From contig JBCBNU010000006.1 of NCBI GenBank assembly GCA_039821645.1, positions 19,416-83,415 on the forward strand: a stretch of DNA of 64,000 bases, read 5' to 3'. Source of the stretch: CALBPI01 sp039821645 (GTDB lineage Bacteria > Pseudomonadota > Gammaproteobacteria > Steroidobacterales > Woeseiaceae). Positions 43,805 through 53,500 of this stretch are shown piece by piece (within the stretch, counting starts at the first letter, position 1; every line of letters starts with the position of its first letter). Position numbers and translations under genes: made by a program. The notes beneath the pieces are model-generated. The model made no database searches, was not told the DNA's origin, and was given only the letters and a program-made list of their open reading frames with translations.

Positions 43805-44043
43805 ACCTCGCGCAGCGCGTTGCGCTTAAGCTGATCCAAGGGTATCAGCGCTGGATCTCTCCGATGCTCGGCAGTAATTGTCGCTTTCAACCCACATGCT
43901 CGCGCTACTGCGCGGAAGCGATCGAGACTCATGGCTTGCTGCGCGGCGGTTGGCTGGGCTTGCGAAGGGTCTGTCGATGTCACCCTTGGGGTGGCCAAGG
44001 CTATGATCCCGTACCAGGTGTCGAGTCGAAGCATGAGTCGTGA
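43801..44043 (+). CDS. yidD: YidD, membrane protein insertion efficiency factor
   Basis: Small membrane-associated protein that assists YidC. The signature YQRWISPMLGSNCRFQPTCSRYCAEAIETHG has the conserved cysteines, followed by LRRVCRCHPWGGQGYDPVP. 80 aa. It usually sits by rpmH-rnpA-yidC; here it is between sufE and a membrane protein gene. Confidence 0.95.
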   Translation: MNLAQRVALKLIQGYQRWISPMLGSNCRFQPTCSRYCAEAIETHGLLRGGWLGLRRVCRCHPWGGQGYDPVPGVESKHES

Positions 44044-45112
44044 ACCGCTGCCGCTAAAAACACTCCTTCGCGACACCGCGGAATTGGTGTTGGACGGTAG
44101 GATTCTCCTGTTCTCCGGACTGATTTCATTTTTTCTCGCGATGGGATTTTCGTTGGTGCGCAGTCAGTTCACAATGGTGTTCGGCATCATCATTCTGATT
44201 TATGCGACGTCGGCGTTCTTCAAGTTCACGACCATTGTCACGCGCTCGTTGGCGTTGGGGCGAGCTTTGCCTGCGGCTGAGTCCGCAGTTTTCGATTATT
44301 TTCGATCGCTATGGGCGTTCTCACCCTGGCTGATTTTTGTTTTCTACAATTTGCTTCTGATCGCTATCGGAGCAAAGTTTGGTGAGAACGCTGCCTTTGC
44401 CTATCTGCTCGTGACGGCCCCATTCATTCCGGCTGCGCTGGGTGTGATGGCGGTGAACGGCACACCCTTAGGATTTTTGAACCTTAAGGGCTTACTGCAT
44501 GTTATCGGTGTCCTGAAACTCGACTACCTCAAAATCATACTGATCTGGTTCGTCGCCGGTCTGGTCGCTGCGTGGCTGCGCAGTCAGGGCGGGTTCGGGG
44601 CAGGGATGCTCTCGCTACTGGTGGGCGTGCTACAGACATTTGCACTGTTTGTGTCCACTGGGCTCGTGTTTTACCACCACCACGCAGCACTTGGCATTCC
44701 CATTGAGCGAGTGCCTCTCGAGGAGCGAAAGGCGCGACAGGCCTTTCAGGCGGTGGAAAGGGAGCGCCAGATGGCCCTAGATCAGGCGTACGCTTTCTTC
44801 AGTCGCGATAACTCGGTTGGTGGGCTTCAGCGTTTGAAATCCTATTGGGAGACGCACCCGGAAGACCCCCAGGCGTTGCCTTGGTTTCTCGACAAAATGA
44901 AAACGTGGGAGCGTTATGAGCCGGCGTTGCTGTTCGCCCGCAATTATCTCGCGGTGTTACTTGCCGAGGGTCGTGAAAAGGAAGCTACCCGGCTATTGCT
45001 GTGGTGCCTCAGCGTGGATCAGAGGTTCATGCCGGACGCGCATGAACGGGAGGCTGCGAAGGCACTTCTGCAAGGCTATGACGAGGCTGAGATCGCCGCG
45101 CGCTGGCCTTGA
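44033..45112 (+). CDS. Unrecognised membrane protein with C-terminal soluble helical domain
   Basis: About 359 aa. The N-terminal 230 residues contain about six hydrophobic segments. A helical, tetratricopeptide-like soluble part follows (SVGGLQRLKSYWETHPEDPQALPWFLDKMKTWERYEPALLFARNYLAVLLAEGREKEATRLL type repeat spacing). ATG 44033 overlaps yidD by 11 bases; the frame is open upstream inside yidD. No catalytic motif was recognised. It converges on the MerC-like gene with adjoining stops. Confidence 0.75.
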   Translation: MSREPLPLKTLLRDTAELVLDGRILLFSGLISFFLAMGFSLVRSQFTMVFGIIILIYATSAFFKFTTIVTRSLALGRALPAAESAVFDYFRSLWAFSPWLIFVFYNLLLIAIGAKFGENAAFAYLLVTAPFIPAALGVMAVNGTPLGFLNLKGLLHVIGVLKLDYLKIILIWFVAGLVAAWLRSQGGFGAGMLSLLVGVLQTFALFVSTGLVFYHHHAALGIPIERVPLEERKARQAFQAVERERQMALDQAYAFFSRDNSVGGLQRLKSYWETHPEDPQALPWFLDKMKTWERYEPALLFARNYLAVLLAEGREKEATRLLLWCLSVDQRFMPDAHEREAAKALLQGYDEAEIAARWP

Positions 45113-45517
45113 TTATTCTGCGGACTTCGCGCAGCCGCAGGCCTGATTCTGCCAGTGCGCGTAGATCAACAGGACGCTACCCGCAGTGGTGACGACAATG
45201 TCGCCAACCAAACCGAGCCAATCGTGCATCACCGTCGCGCCGACGACGATCAACAGCATGCCTAGCGCGCCGATCACCAACACGTGATCACGTCGATGGC
45301 GCAGCCAGCCGCCCCAGAATGCGAGCCCGCTGACGGGTATCACTACAACACCCATTGCGATATGGATGAACTCGTCCATCGCAGCACCACCAAAAGCGTG
45401 TGTGCTGCCGAAGATGAGGATCAGCGGAATTAGCGCACAGTGCAGTACGCAGGCTGCTGAGAGCAGCATCCCGACACGATCAATCGTGGCATGTTCGCGG
45501 ACAAAGAACTGTCGCAT
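45113..45517 (-). CDS. MerC-domain membrane protein
   Basis: 134-aa protein with about four helices. The metal-binding pair of the MerC family is in SAACVLHCALIPL in the first helix, and the C-terminus ends NQACGCAKSAE with two more cysteines. There is no merR, merA or merT nearby. A Zur-box-like palindrome lies 28 bases upstream, so zinc-related metal handling is more likely than mercury resistance. Confidence 0.82.
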   Translation of the reverse strand: MRQFFVREHATIDRVGMLLSAACVLHCALIPLILIFGSTHAFGGAAMDEFIHIAMGVVVIPVSGLAFWGGWLRHRRDHVLVIGALGMLLIVVGATVMHDWLGLVGDIVVTTAGSVLLIYAHWQNQACGCAKSAE

Positions 45518-45544
45518 TTGGACTCGTCCATACTGAATAGAGGC

Positions 45545-45566
45545 GAAATGTTATATTATTACATCT
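45545..45566. promoter_or_regulatory. Candidate Zur box
   Basis: AAATGTTATA-T-TATTACATCT is an imperfect palindrome with 8 of 10 matching arm positions. It closely follows the gammaproteobacterial Zur operator, as recalled (GAAATGTTATA-N-TATAACATTTC). It lies between the divergent MerC-like gene (start 45517) and the Trm112-like gene (start 45662), nearer to the former. Confidence 0.65.
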
Positions 45567-45661
45567 AGCGCAGCAAACCTTATGGAATCGCCAACCGTTC
45601 CTTGGTTAATCGGAATCGACCGCTACTGGCGGTAGCCGCGTATTCTCGCGACAATGTGGGA

Positions 45662-45925
45662 ATGGAAGAGAAATTACTCGACATCGCCTGTTGTCCCCTT
45701 ACGCACCAAGCTTTGCGCAAAGCGCGCAGCGAAGAGCTAGCGGCGCTTAACCGCGCGATAGCTGAAGGCACAGTTAGCAACAACGGTGGCGCCCCTGTTA
45801 CCGAAGCGCTGCCCGCGGGTTTGGTGACTCAGGACGGCCAACGGATCTACCCCGTAGTGGATGGTCTCGTGTCCCTTTTGCCTGATTCCGCGATCAGCCT
45901 GTCCGACATTGAAAGTCAGCCCTGA
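45662..45925 (+). CDS. Trm112/YcaR-like small protein
   Basis: 87 aa. It begins MEEKLLDIACCPLTHQAL and ends DGQRIYPVVDGLVSLLPDSA, the pattern of Trm112/YcaR family proteins (small zinc-ribbon-like partners of methyltransferases). An insertion of about 20 residues lies in the middle. ATG 45662 is used; the frame is open from 45602. It overlaps holA by 17 bases. Confidence 0.78.
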   Translation: MEEKLLDIACCPLTHQALRKARSEELAALNRAIAEGTVSNNGGAPVTEALPAGLVTQDGQRIYPVVDGLVSLLPDSAISLSDIESQP

Positions 45926-46934
45926 CAGACTGCAGGCGACGCTCCGCAAGGGACTGGCGCCCATCTACCTGGTTAGCGGCGACGAACCTCTTTTGGTTTC
46001 CGAAGCGCGTGACCTGATTTTCGCTGAAGCAAAGGCTCAGGGATTCGAGCAGCGGGAGCTCATGGTCGCCGAGCGTGGATTCGACTGGGATGGTCTTCAG
46101 GCGTCCACTCAAGCCTTAGGTTTGTTCGCAGAACACAGGCTTATCGATCTGAGACTGCCGACGGGTAAGCCCGGCGATAAGGGTGCGAAAGTCCTGAGCG
46201 AGCTGGCAACATCGATGCCGGAACTCACCACGGTTGTCGTCTCCGTGCCGAAGTTGACTGGCTCGGGAATTAACGCCAAATGGGTAAAGGCCATCGATGC
46301 AGGCGGCGCACTGGTGCGCATCTGGCCATTGCAGGCCAAAGACCTCCCTGCTTGGATCAATGCCCGCCTTGCGCAGGCAGGATTGACTGCCGAGCGTGAT
46401 GCGGTGTTGCAGATGGCACGTCGCGTCGAGGGAAACCTGCTTGCGGCGAAACAAGAAATCGACAAGCTCGCCATGCTCTATCCAGGGCAGGTCCTTACCG
46501 TCGAGCAGATCGGTGAGGCTATGGGGGATAGCGCGAGATTCGATGTCTTCCTGCTCGCGGATGAGGCGTTGTCCGGTCGTGCGCAGAGGGCCCTCAGGAT
46601 GCTGCGCAACCTTCAGCAGGAAGGCGTCGTTCCCGTGCTGGTGCTGTGGTCAATAGTGCGCGAGGTGCGCCTTTTGGCCGGCATGCGGGATGCAATGGAT
46701 GCCGGCGCGTCGTTTGCGAGTGCGTCATCTGCCCAGCGGGTCTGGAAGACGCGGCAACCGTTGCTGCACTCGGCGGTTGAGCGCCAAGATGCGCACTCAC
46801 TCGCAAGTCTGTTGGTAAAGTGCGAGCAAGCCGACGCCGCGGCCAAAGGGCGCCTGCGAGAAGACCCATGGCGACTGCTGACCGAAATCGTCTTTCAGAT
46901 CGCCACCGGGCGAGCGCTGATGTCGGCGGCTTGA
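45909..46934 (+). CDS. holA: HolA, DNA polymerase III delta subunit
   Basis: Clamp-loader subunit that opens the beta sliding clamp. The N-terminus LKVSPDRLQATLRKGLAPIYLVSGDEPLLVSEA is family-typical; LVSGDEPLL is the hallmark. TTG 45909 is taken as start because an ATG-type start would lie far upstream inside the preceding gene. 341 aa. Normally follows lptE directly; here 37.7 kb lies between. Confidence 0.92.
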   Translation: MKVSPDRLQATLRKGLAPIYLVSGDEPLLVSEARDLIFAEAKAQGFEQRELMVAERGFDWDGLQASTQALGLFAEHRLIDLRLPTGKPGDKGAKVLSELATSMPELTTVVVSVPKLTGSGINAKWVKAIDAGGALVRIWPLQAKDLPAWINARLAQAGLTAERDAVLQMARRVEGNLLAAKQEIDKLAMLYPGQVLTVEQIGEAMGDSARFDVFLLADEALSGRAQRALRMLRNLQQEGVVPVLVLWSIVREVRLLAGMRDAMDAGASFASASSAQRVWKTRQPLLHSAVERQDAHSLASLLVKCEQADAAAKGRLREDPWRLLTEIVFQIATGRALMSAA

Positions 46935-46935
46935 T

Positions 46936-47637
46936 ATGAACGCGCGTTCGGCCCCGGTCGGTATTTTCGGCGGTACCTTTGATCCGGTTCACTTTGGACA
47001 CCTGAGGTCCGCTTACGAGTTACTGCACGCGCTGCGCCTCAGGCAGGTTCGGTTTATGCCGGTAGGTAATCCGCCCCACCGTGCGGCGCCGATCGCCGAT
47101 GCCGACCTCAGGGTACGAATGCTGAAAGCTGCCATTGGGCACCAACCTGGCTTCGTGCTCGATGATCGCGAGGTGCGGCGTTCAGGTTTGTCATATTCAG
47201 TCGACTCATTGGAGTCGTTGCGAGAGGAGCTCGATGCGGTGCCCATCTGCCTGCTCCTGGGTATGGATTCGTTCCTGGGCCTGCCGAAATGGTATCGCTG
47301 GCGCGATATTCTGAAGCTCGCTCATGTGGTTGTAGCGCATCGGCCGGGTTGGAAAGCGCCTAGCCGCGGTGCACTTGGGACTTTGGTGCGCGACAGAGGC
47401 ACGGAATTGGTGGATGACCTGCACAAGACCACTGCCGGAGCGATTTATATTCATGAGGTCACGCAGCTCGAAATCTCGTCCAGCAGCATCCGAACGCTTG
47501 TCAGTAAAGGTATCGATCCGCGTTACCTGTTACCGGAGCGGGTTAGGGAATTGCTGGACCAGGCAAAGTGCTACAGTATTGGCATGGACGACACGGCTAC
47601 CCGCAACCAGACAGAGGGAGGATCAGACCCATCGTAA
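46936..47637 (+). CDS. nadD: NadD, nicotinate-nucleotide adenylyltransferase
   Basis: Makes deamido-NAD. GIFGGTFDPVHFGHL contains the nucleotidyltransferase GxFDPxHxGH motif, and EISSSSIRTLVSKG is the second motif. The start is one base after the holA stop. The C-terminus extends about 20 residues past the conserved VRELLDQAKCY. Confidence 0.95.
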   Translation: MNARSAPVGIFGGTFDPVHFGHLRSAYELLHALRLRQVRFMPVGNPPHRAAPIADADLRVRMLKAAIGHQPGFVLDDREVRRSGLSYSVDSLESLREELDAVPICLLLGMDSFLGLPKWYRWRDILKLAHVVVAHRPGWKAPSRGALGTLVRDRGTELVDDLHKTTAGAIYIHEVTQLEISSSSIRTLVSKGIDPRYLLPERVRELLDQAKCYSIGMDDTATRNQTEGGSDPS

Positions 47638-47996
47638 CCATTGAAACCGAGGCGATTGCCGACATGATCGTCTCAGCCCTGGAAGACGCCAAGGCGCAGG
47701 ATATCCGCAAGATCGATGTCCGCGCACTCACCAGCATGACCGATTTCATGATAATCGCCAGCGGTACCTCAGACCGCCACGTGAAATCCGTTGCCCAAAA
47801 CCTCGTTGAATCCATGAAACACGCCGGTCACCGGCCGCTCGGTGTAGAAGGTGATGGCGAAGGCGGCTGGGTGCTGGTCGACCTGCAGGACGCGCTTGTG
47901 CACGTCATGCTGCCTCGTGTGCGTGAGTTTTATAATCTTGAAAAGCTCTGGGACATTCCACCCGATCTAGTACGGGAACAAGAAGAAGCCCAGTAG
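47631..47996 (+). CDS. rsfS: RsfS, ribosomal silencing factor
   Basis: Binds L14 and blocks subunit joining during starvation. Core sequences KAQDIRKIDVRALTSMTDFMIIASGTSDRHVKSVAQNL and WVLVDLQDALVHVMLPRVREFYNLEKLW are diagnostic. The start is uncertain. A strong GGGAGG (47616-47621) is spaced for the codon ATC at 47631, which gives a family-like N-terminus. Canonical in-frame starts are GTG 47568, deep in nadD, and ATG 47664, which trims the first helix. Confidence 0.9.
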   Translation: MVTIETEAIADMIVSALEDAKAQDIRKIDVRALTSMTDFMIIASGTSDRHVKSVAQNLVESMKHAGHRPLGVEGDGEGGWVLVDLQDALVHVMLPRVREFYNLEKLWDIPPDLVREQEEAQ

Positions 47997-48460
47997 TGCA
48001 CATCAAGGTCTTCGCGTTTGCCGGCAAGCCGGCGGCGTGGCTTGTTGAGTCGCAACAGCGCTACATCAAGCGATTGCCGCGTGCCTGGGCCTTCGAGATG
48101 GCACTCATGCCACCATCGCGTAAGCAGGGCGACGCCGCTCAGCGAAAGACGGATGAATGGGAGCGCCTTCGCAAAAGGATGCCGGATACTGCGCGCTTGA
48201 TACTTCTGGACGAACGCGGCAAGGCACTCACCAGTCGGAAGATGGCCGACCGTCTGGACGTGCATCAGGAGCAGGGAGGCGGTCTCGTGTTGGCGATTGG
48301 CGGGCCTGACGGCTTTTCCGATGCGGCGCGGGCGTCGGCCAGCGAGATCTGGTCACTGTCGGCATTGACCCTGCCGCACGAACTGGCACGACTTGTACTT
48401 GTCGAACAGCTCTACAGGGCACACTCGATTCTCGAAGGACATCCCTACCATCGTGACTGA
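47996..48460 (+). CDS. rlmH: RlmH, 23S rRNA pseudouridine1915 N3-methyltransferase
   Basis: SPOUT methyltransferase acting on helix 69 of 23S rRNA. LLDERGKALTSRKMADRL, LAIGGPDGFSDAARA and the C-terminal LTLPHELARLVLVEQLYRAHSILEGHPYHRD form the SAM-binding knot. 154 aa. The GTG start overlaps the rsfS stop (TAGTG), and the gene overlaps maf. Confidence 0.96.
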   Translation: MHIKVFAFAGKPAAWLVESQQRYIKRLPRAWAFEMALMPPSRKQGDAAQRKTDEWERLRKRMPDTARLILLDERGKALTSRKMADRLDVHQEQGGGLVLAIGGPDGFSDAARASASEIWSLSALTLPHELARLVLVEQLYRAHSILEGHPYHRD

Positions 48461-49079
48461 TACAGCCAAAAATCGATTCGCAGGTACGATTGCGTTGGCT
48501 TCAGGTTCTCCGCGACGGCGCGAACTACTGCAGTCACTCGGCCTGACGGTCGTTCGAGTCGGAGCTGAAATCGATGAGACTCGTTTGTCGGGTGAACCGG
48601 TGAAGGACTATGTCGCCCGACTCGCTCGCGAAAAGGCGGCCAGCGGTCGCACCGACGATCGCGCTGGCGGAATGTGCGTTGTTGCGGGCGATACTGCCGT
48701 GGCCACTGCGGAGCAGATCCATGACAAGCCGCTCGACCTTGCGGCTGCTTACACCACGTTGCGCGCGTTGAGCGGGCAATGGCATGAGGTTTATACCAGC
48801 GTAGCCGTTGATGCCCCGGAGTGTGCTACCCGAGTCCGCGTGGTGACATCCCGGGTCAAGTTCCGCGACCTACAGGACGCGGAGATCACTGCATATTGGG
48901 AGACCGGTGAACCTGCGGACAAGGCAGGCGCCTATGGCATACAGGGGCTCGGTGGTGTGTTCGTGGAACGGATCGAAGGCAGCTACTCGGCCGTTATGGG
49001 CTTGCCGGTTTTCGAGACCGCCGCGCTCCTCGCACAAGCCGGTGTATCGGTGTTGAATACAGTTGAGAATGCCCAATGA
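48453..49079 (+). CDS. maf: Maf/YhdE-type nucleoside triphosphate pyrophosphatase
   Basis: House-cleaning dTTP/UTP pyrophosphatase of the Maf family. LASGSPRRRELLQSLGL is the Maf motif, VVAGDTAVAT the acidic site, and GAYGIQGLGGVFVERIEGSYSAVMGLP the C-terminal signature. GTG 48453 overlaps rlmH by 8 bases. Position before rng-yhdP-tldD matches YhdE. 208 aa. Confidence 0.92.
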   Translation: MTDTAKNRFAGTIALASGSPRRRELLQSLGLTVVRVGAEIDETRLSGEPVKDYVARLAREKAASGRTDDRAGGMCVVAGDTAVATAEQIHDKPLDLAAAYTTLRALSGQWHEVYTSVAVDAPECATRVRVVTSRVKFRDLQDAEITAYWETGEPADKAGAYGIQGLGGVFVERIEGSYSAVMGLPVFETAALLAQAGVSVLNTVENAQ

Positions 49080-50575
49080 CGCAAACACCGTCCACAACAG
49101 AGGAAATCCTGTTGAACGTCACGCCGCGAGAGCAGCGGGCGGCGGTTGTTGAGAACGGCGTGCTACAGGAAGTTTTTATCGATCGCCAGTCTCGGCGCGG
49201 GTTGGTCGGCAACATTTACAAGGGCCAGGTCAAGCGGGTGCTCCCGGGCATGCAGGCTGCGTTCATCGATATCGGCCTGGAACGAACCGCTTTTCTGCAT
49301 GCTTCTGACATTTCCAAAGGCCAGGATGAGGATCCTGGCGATGCGACGATGTCGTTCGCGCTTGAACAACCGGCGATCAGCGATCTTGTGACCGAGGGCG
49401 GCGAAATTCTCGTGCAGGTGCTCAAGGACCCGATGGGCACCAAGGGCGCACGATTGACCACGTTCGTGACGCTTCCGTCGCGCTATCTTGTCATGATGCC
49501 CGGCAATGAAAGTCTCGGTGTTTCGGCGAGAATCGAGGATGACATCGAACGGGAACGACTGCGCGAAATTCTTGGTGAGCTTGTTCCGGACGGCTCGCCT
49601 GATGGGTATATCGTCAGAACTGCGGCCGAAGGTGCGAGCTATGATGCCCTGCGGGCCGACATGCTGTTCCTGAATCGTCTGTGGGAGGGAATCCGGGCGA
49701 AAGCCGGCAGCACATCGGCCGGGCGCATTGTGCACGAGGACTTGCCACTCACCGTCAGGGTGATTCGTGACCGCGTGCAGCACGATGTTGAGCGGATACT
49801 GGTTGACTCACAAACCGAGTTCAATCGGATGCGAGCGTTTTGTGAAAGCTTCCTGCCGGAGCTCACGGAAAAGGTCGAGCTCTATAAAGGTCGACGTCCG
49901 ATCTTCGACCTTCACGGGGTCGACGAGGAGATTGCCCGTGCGCTGGACCGCAAGGTGCAGCTCAAGTCGGGGGGCTACCTGATCTTCGACCAGACCGAAG
50001 CGATGACGACCGTGGACGTGAATACCGGTGCTTTTGTCGGCAGTCGAACTCAGGAAGAAACCCTCTATCGCACCAACCTTGAGGCGGCCCTGGCGATCGC
50101 GCGTCAACTGCGACTCAGAAATCTGGGGGGTATCGTCATCATCGACTTTATCGATATGACCGATGTTTCTCACCGCAACAATGTGCTGCAAGCGCTCGAG
50201 CGTGCGCTCGCATCGGATCCGGCAAAACACCAGGTAATGCCGCTTTCTCCGCTCGGGCTTGTGGAGATGACGCGCAAACGGACACGCGAAAGCCTTGAAC
50301 ATATCCTTTGCGATGCCTGTCCGACTTGTGATGGTCGCGGTTCTGTGAAAACCCCGCAGACCGTCTGTTACGAAATTTTCCGTGAAATTCTCCGCCAACA
50401 TCGGCAGTTCAGTTTCGAAGAGCTCCTGATAGTGGCGCATCAGGATGTGATCGAGTTGTTGCTGGACGAAGAATCCGGCGGACTTGCGGAGTTGTCGGGG
50501 TTCATCGACAAAAACGTGCGACTCCAGGCAGAGCGCCTGTTCGCTCCTGATCAATATGACGTCGTACTGATCTGA
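49076..50575 (+). CDS. rng: Rng, ribonuclease G
   Basis: RNase E/G-family endoribonuclease for 16S rRNA 5' maturation. It has an S1-like domain (GNIYKGQVKRVLPGMQAAFIDIGLERTAFLH), DNase I-like catalytic residues in TTVDVNTGAFVGS and IVIIDFIDM, and the zinc-link CDACPTC. 499 aa, lacking the RNase E tail. It overlaps maf by 4 bases. Confidence 0.96.
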   Translation: MTQTPSTTEEILLNVTPREQRAAVVENGVLQEVFIDRQSRRGLVGNIYKGQVKRVLPGMQAAFIDIGLERTAFLHASDISKGQDEDPGDATMSFALEQPAISDLVTEGGEILVQVLKDPMGTKGARLTTFVTLPSRYLVMMPGNESLGVSARIEDDIERERLREILGELVPDGSPDGYIVRTAAEGASYDALRADMLFLNRLWEGIRAKAGSTSAGRIVHEDLPLTVRVIRDRVQHDVERILVDSQTEFNRMRAFCESFLPELTEKVELYKGRRPIFDLHGVDEEIARALDRKVQLKSGGYLIFDQTEAMTTVDVNTGAFVGSRTQEETLYRTNLEAALAIARQLRLRNLGGIVIIDFIDMTDVSHRNNVLQALERALASDPAKHQVMPLSPLGLVEMTRKRTRESLEHILCDACPTCDGRGSVKTPQTVCYEIFREILRQHRQFSFEELLIVAHQDVIELLLDEESGGLAELSGFIDKNVRLQAERLFAPDQYDVVLI

Positions 50576-50580
50576 TCAAC

Positions 50581-53500
50581 ATGCTCAAGAAGCTGCGCAA
50601 ACTGCTGTTCTACCTCTTCGCCACGGTGCTGGTGTTGGTGGCGTTGGGCGTGGGTGCAATGCGTCTTGCGATGCCACAGTTGCCAGAGTACCGCGATGAG
50701 ATTCAGGCGCGTATGGCAGAGGCACTCAATGGTGATGTTCGCTTTGACCGGATCGATGCTCGCTGGCGTTGGCGAGGGCCAGAAATTCTTTTTGATAACG
50801 TGGTGCTCGGGCCGAGTATTCAGGGTCAGGAAATCGAGCCCATCCGAATCGAAACGCTCGCTGTTGGCGTATCGTTTAGCGCACTCGCATTCCAGCGTAC
50901 TGCGGTCATTCGCCACATTGTTGCGCGCGGTGTCGTTGCGACTCTGGAGCGAGACGAGGCGGGTTGGATCCTACAAAATCACAGATTCGGACGTGGGGGC
51001 GCAGACAAGAATCTGACTCTCGACAGCATGAGTGAGGCTGATCTCAGCAATTTGCCCTTTGATGAGTCGATCGATGTTCGAATTAGCGATGTCAGCGTGG
51101 TCTACACCGATCGTCTCACCGGGCGTGACCCGTTGGTCATCGACCTTACCAACGGACGGGTTGAGTTGGACGACGATGCTGTCACCGTTGAATCCGCATT
51201 GCGTCGTCGCGACGGCTCGCAAAGTCGAATCGATTTCTTCGCCAACGGCCGGTTGACCGAGCAAAGTGTTTCGGGTTTGGTCAATGGTAGCTGGCGCGCA
51301 CACGCTGATCTCAACGCGATTTCGGCGGACCTTGCGCATGCGTTTCTCCCTCCCGATTGGCGATTGCCGCGCAGCGGACTCGCTGATCTCGCTGTGGATA
51401 TCGAATGGGAAGACGGCCGACCTCAAGCCGCTTCTGTCGTGCTGGATGCAGCTTCGCTGACGCCGCCCGACGGTGGGGAGCAGTCCCAGGTGTCGGGTCG
51501 AGCAGAACTCACGCGAACGGATACGGGGTGGTTGTGTGCGGTGGATGATTTCATCGTCGGTGTTGCTGATCGCAGCTGGCCTGCCGCATCGATGCGACTG
51601 AGCCTGAATGACTCGGTGGAACGTCCGCGCATTGAGTTCGATGTAGCGAACATGACCGTCTACGATCTCCCCTACCTCTCATCGTTCCTCCCGCAAGAGG
51701 CGGCCAGAACTGTTCTTGAATCACGGTTGTCCGGCACCATCGTCGACGGCGATGGGTTCCTCGAGTTTGACCGAGTGGGCGAGGAATTGTCAGCAATGAC
51801 GGCGACGCCGCAGGACTTCGAACTCAACCTCGATTACGTCGGATTGTCCGTGGCACCCGTGTACGGCCTGCCAGGATTCTCGAATCTGACCGGCACACTT
51901 CGAATGACCGACGAAACCGGAAGTCTGACGCTGGACTCCCAGGCGGCGGAGGTCAGCGTGCCTGCCCTGTTCGCCGACACCGTCGCGATCGATGAGTTGG
52001 CGGGCACGTTGATCTGGCGGCGCAGCGGCGAGGTAGTGAGTGTGGTCTCTGATGCGGTGCGCATGCGCTCACGCAGTCTCGATGCAACCGCTACCCTCGA
52101 GATCGATCTCGACACGACTGTCGGTGTGCAGACCGTTGACGTCGACACTCAATGGTCGCTCGGCGATGTTAATGACGCCAAACAGTTTTTTCCTGTAGCA
52201 GTAATGCATCCGAAGCTCGTCGGTTGGCTTACGCAAGCGGTGGAGTCTGGTCGAATTGTATCGGGCGACTTCAAGCTATCGGGGCCGCTAGCGCAATTCC
52301 CCTTCGCCGATGGCGGTGGTGTCTTCCGCGCCAGTGCGGTCAGCGAGGACATCGTGTTGCGATACGCACGCGAGTGGCCAAGGCTGGAGGGGGTTCGCGC
52401 TGTGGTCGAACTGGATGGCCTCTCGCTTTCCACGCGCCAAAATTCTGGTATGTCCGGCAACATTCCGTTTCGGGACGCCAACGTTCGCTTCGACGATTTG
52501 ACGTCGGGAGAGCTCCTGATCGACACCGAAGGCGAGGCACCACTAGCTGACCTGCAGGGTTTTGCGGCGAGCTCTCCGATTGAAAAACTGCTGGGTGGCC
52601 AAATCGACAGGATGCAGCTCGGTGGCAACGCCAAGTACGAGGTCTCTCTTCGCGTGCCGCTAAAACGCGTTCGAGAGTTCGTATTCGACGCTGAGTTGGA
52701 GACCGAGGACGGCACCGTTGCGCTGGACTACCTGCCTTTTGGTTTGTCGGAAATCGACGGTGTGGTCCGGTTTGATCGTAAGGGGGCCTACGCGGATGCG
52801 GTCGAGGCTGAGCTCATGGGAGCAGCAGTAGAGATCGATGTGATGCCCGCCGAGGATGAGAGTGGTCTTTTGTTGGAAGCGAACGGAACATTGGTCGGCA
52901 GCGAGGCGGTTCGGGTGTTTCAGCTCCCCATCGAGGGAAAGGTTGACGGCACGGCGACATTCGATGCTCGCCTCAAACTCCCGAAACGAAGCCTCGATGA
53001 TCCTGAACCAGAAAGCCCACTACCCGTTGCTCTGACGCTCGAAACCGATCTGGACGGGATTTCGGTCGATCTTCCTTATCCTGTCGGCAAACCTGCAGGC
53101 AACAAGAAGTCGACAACCTTGTCACTCAGTATTGCGCAGAAGCTGGAGGCTCGAATGACGATGGCGCCCGCTATCGATGTCGTCGCCGAGTTTGAGCAAT
53201 CCGATACCGGGCCGCTGCAGTTTGATCGCGCTACTATTCATTTGGGCGCAGGCGAAGCGTTGAGATCATCGGTTCCCGGACTGTTTGTCGATGGATCGAT
53301 TGATCGATTACGACTGAGCGATTGGCTGGCACTGCGTGGTGATCGCGAGACCGGCATTATGGAATTGCTACAATCGGTTGCGGTTGAAGTTGGCGACCTC
53401 TATCTCTTCGGGCAACGCATCCGCGATGTGAGCGGCACGCTGCAGCGCTCCGGAGAGGACTGGTTAATCGATGTCCAGGGTCCCACGGTTTCCGGAACCG

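Noticed and set aside
45113..45517. Mercury-resistance operon
   Set aside because: Only a MerC-domain gene is present; no merR, merT, merP or merA, and the operator looks like Zur.
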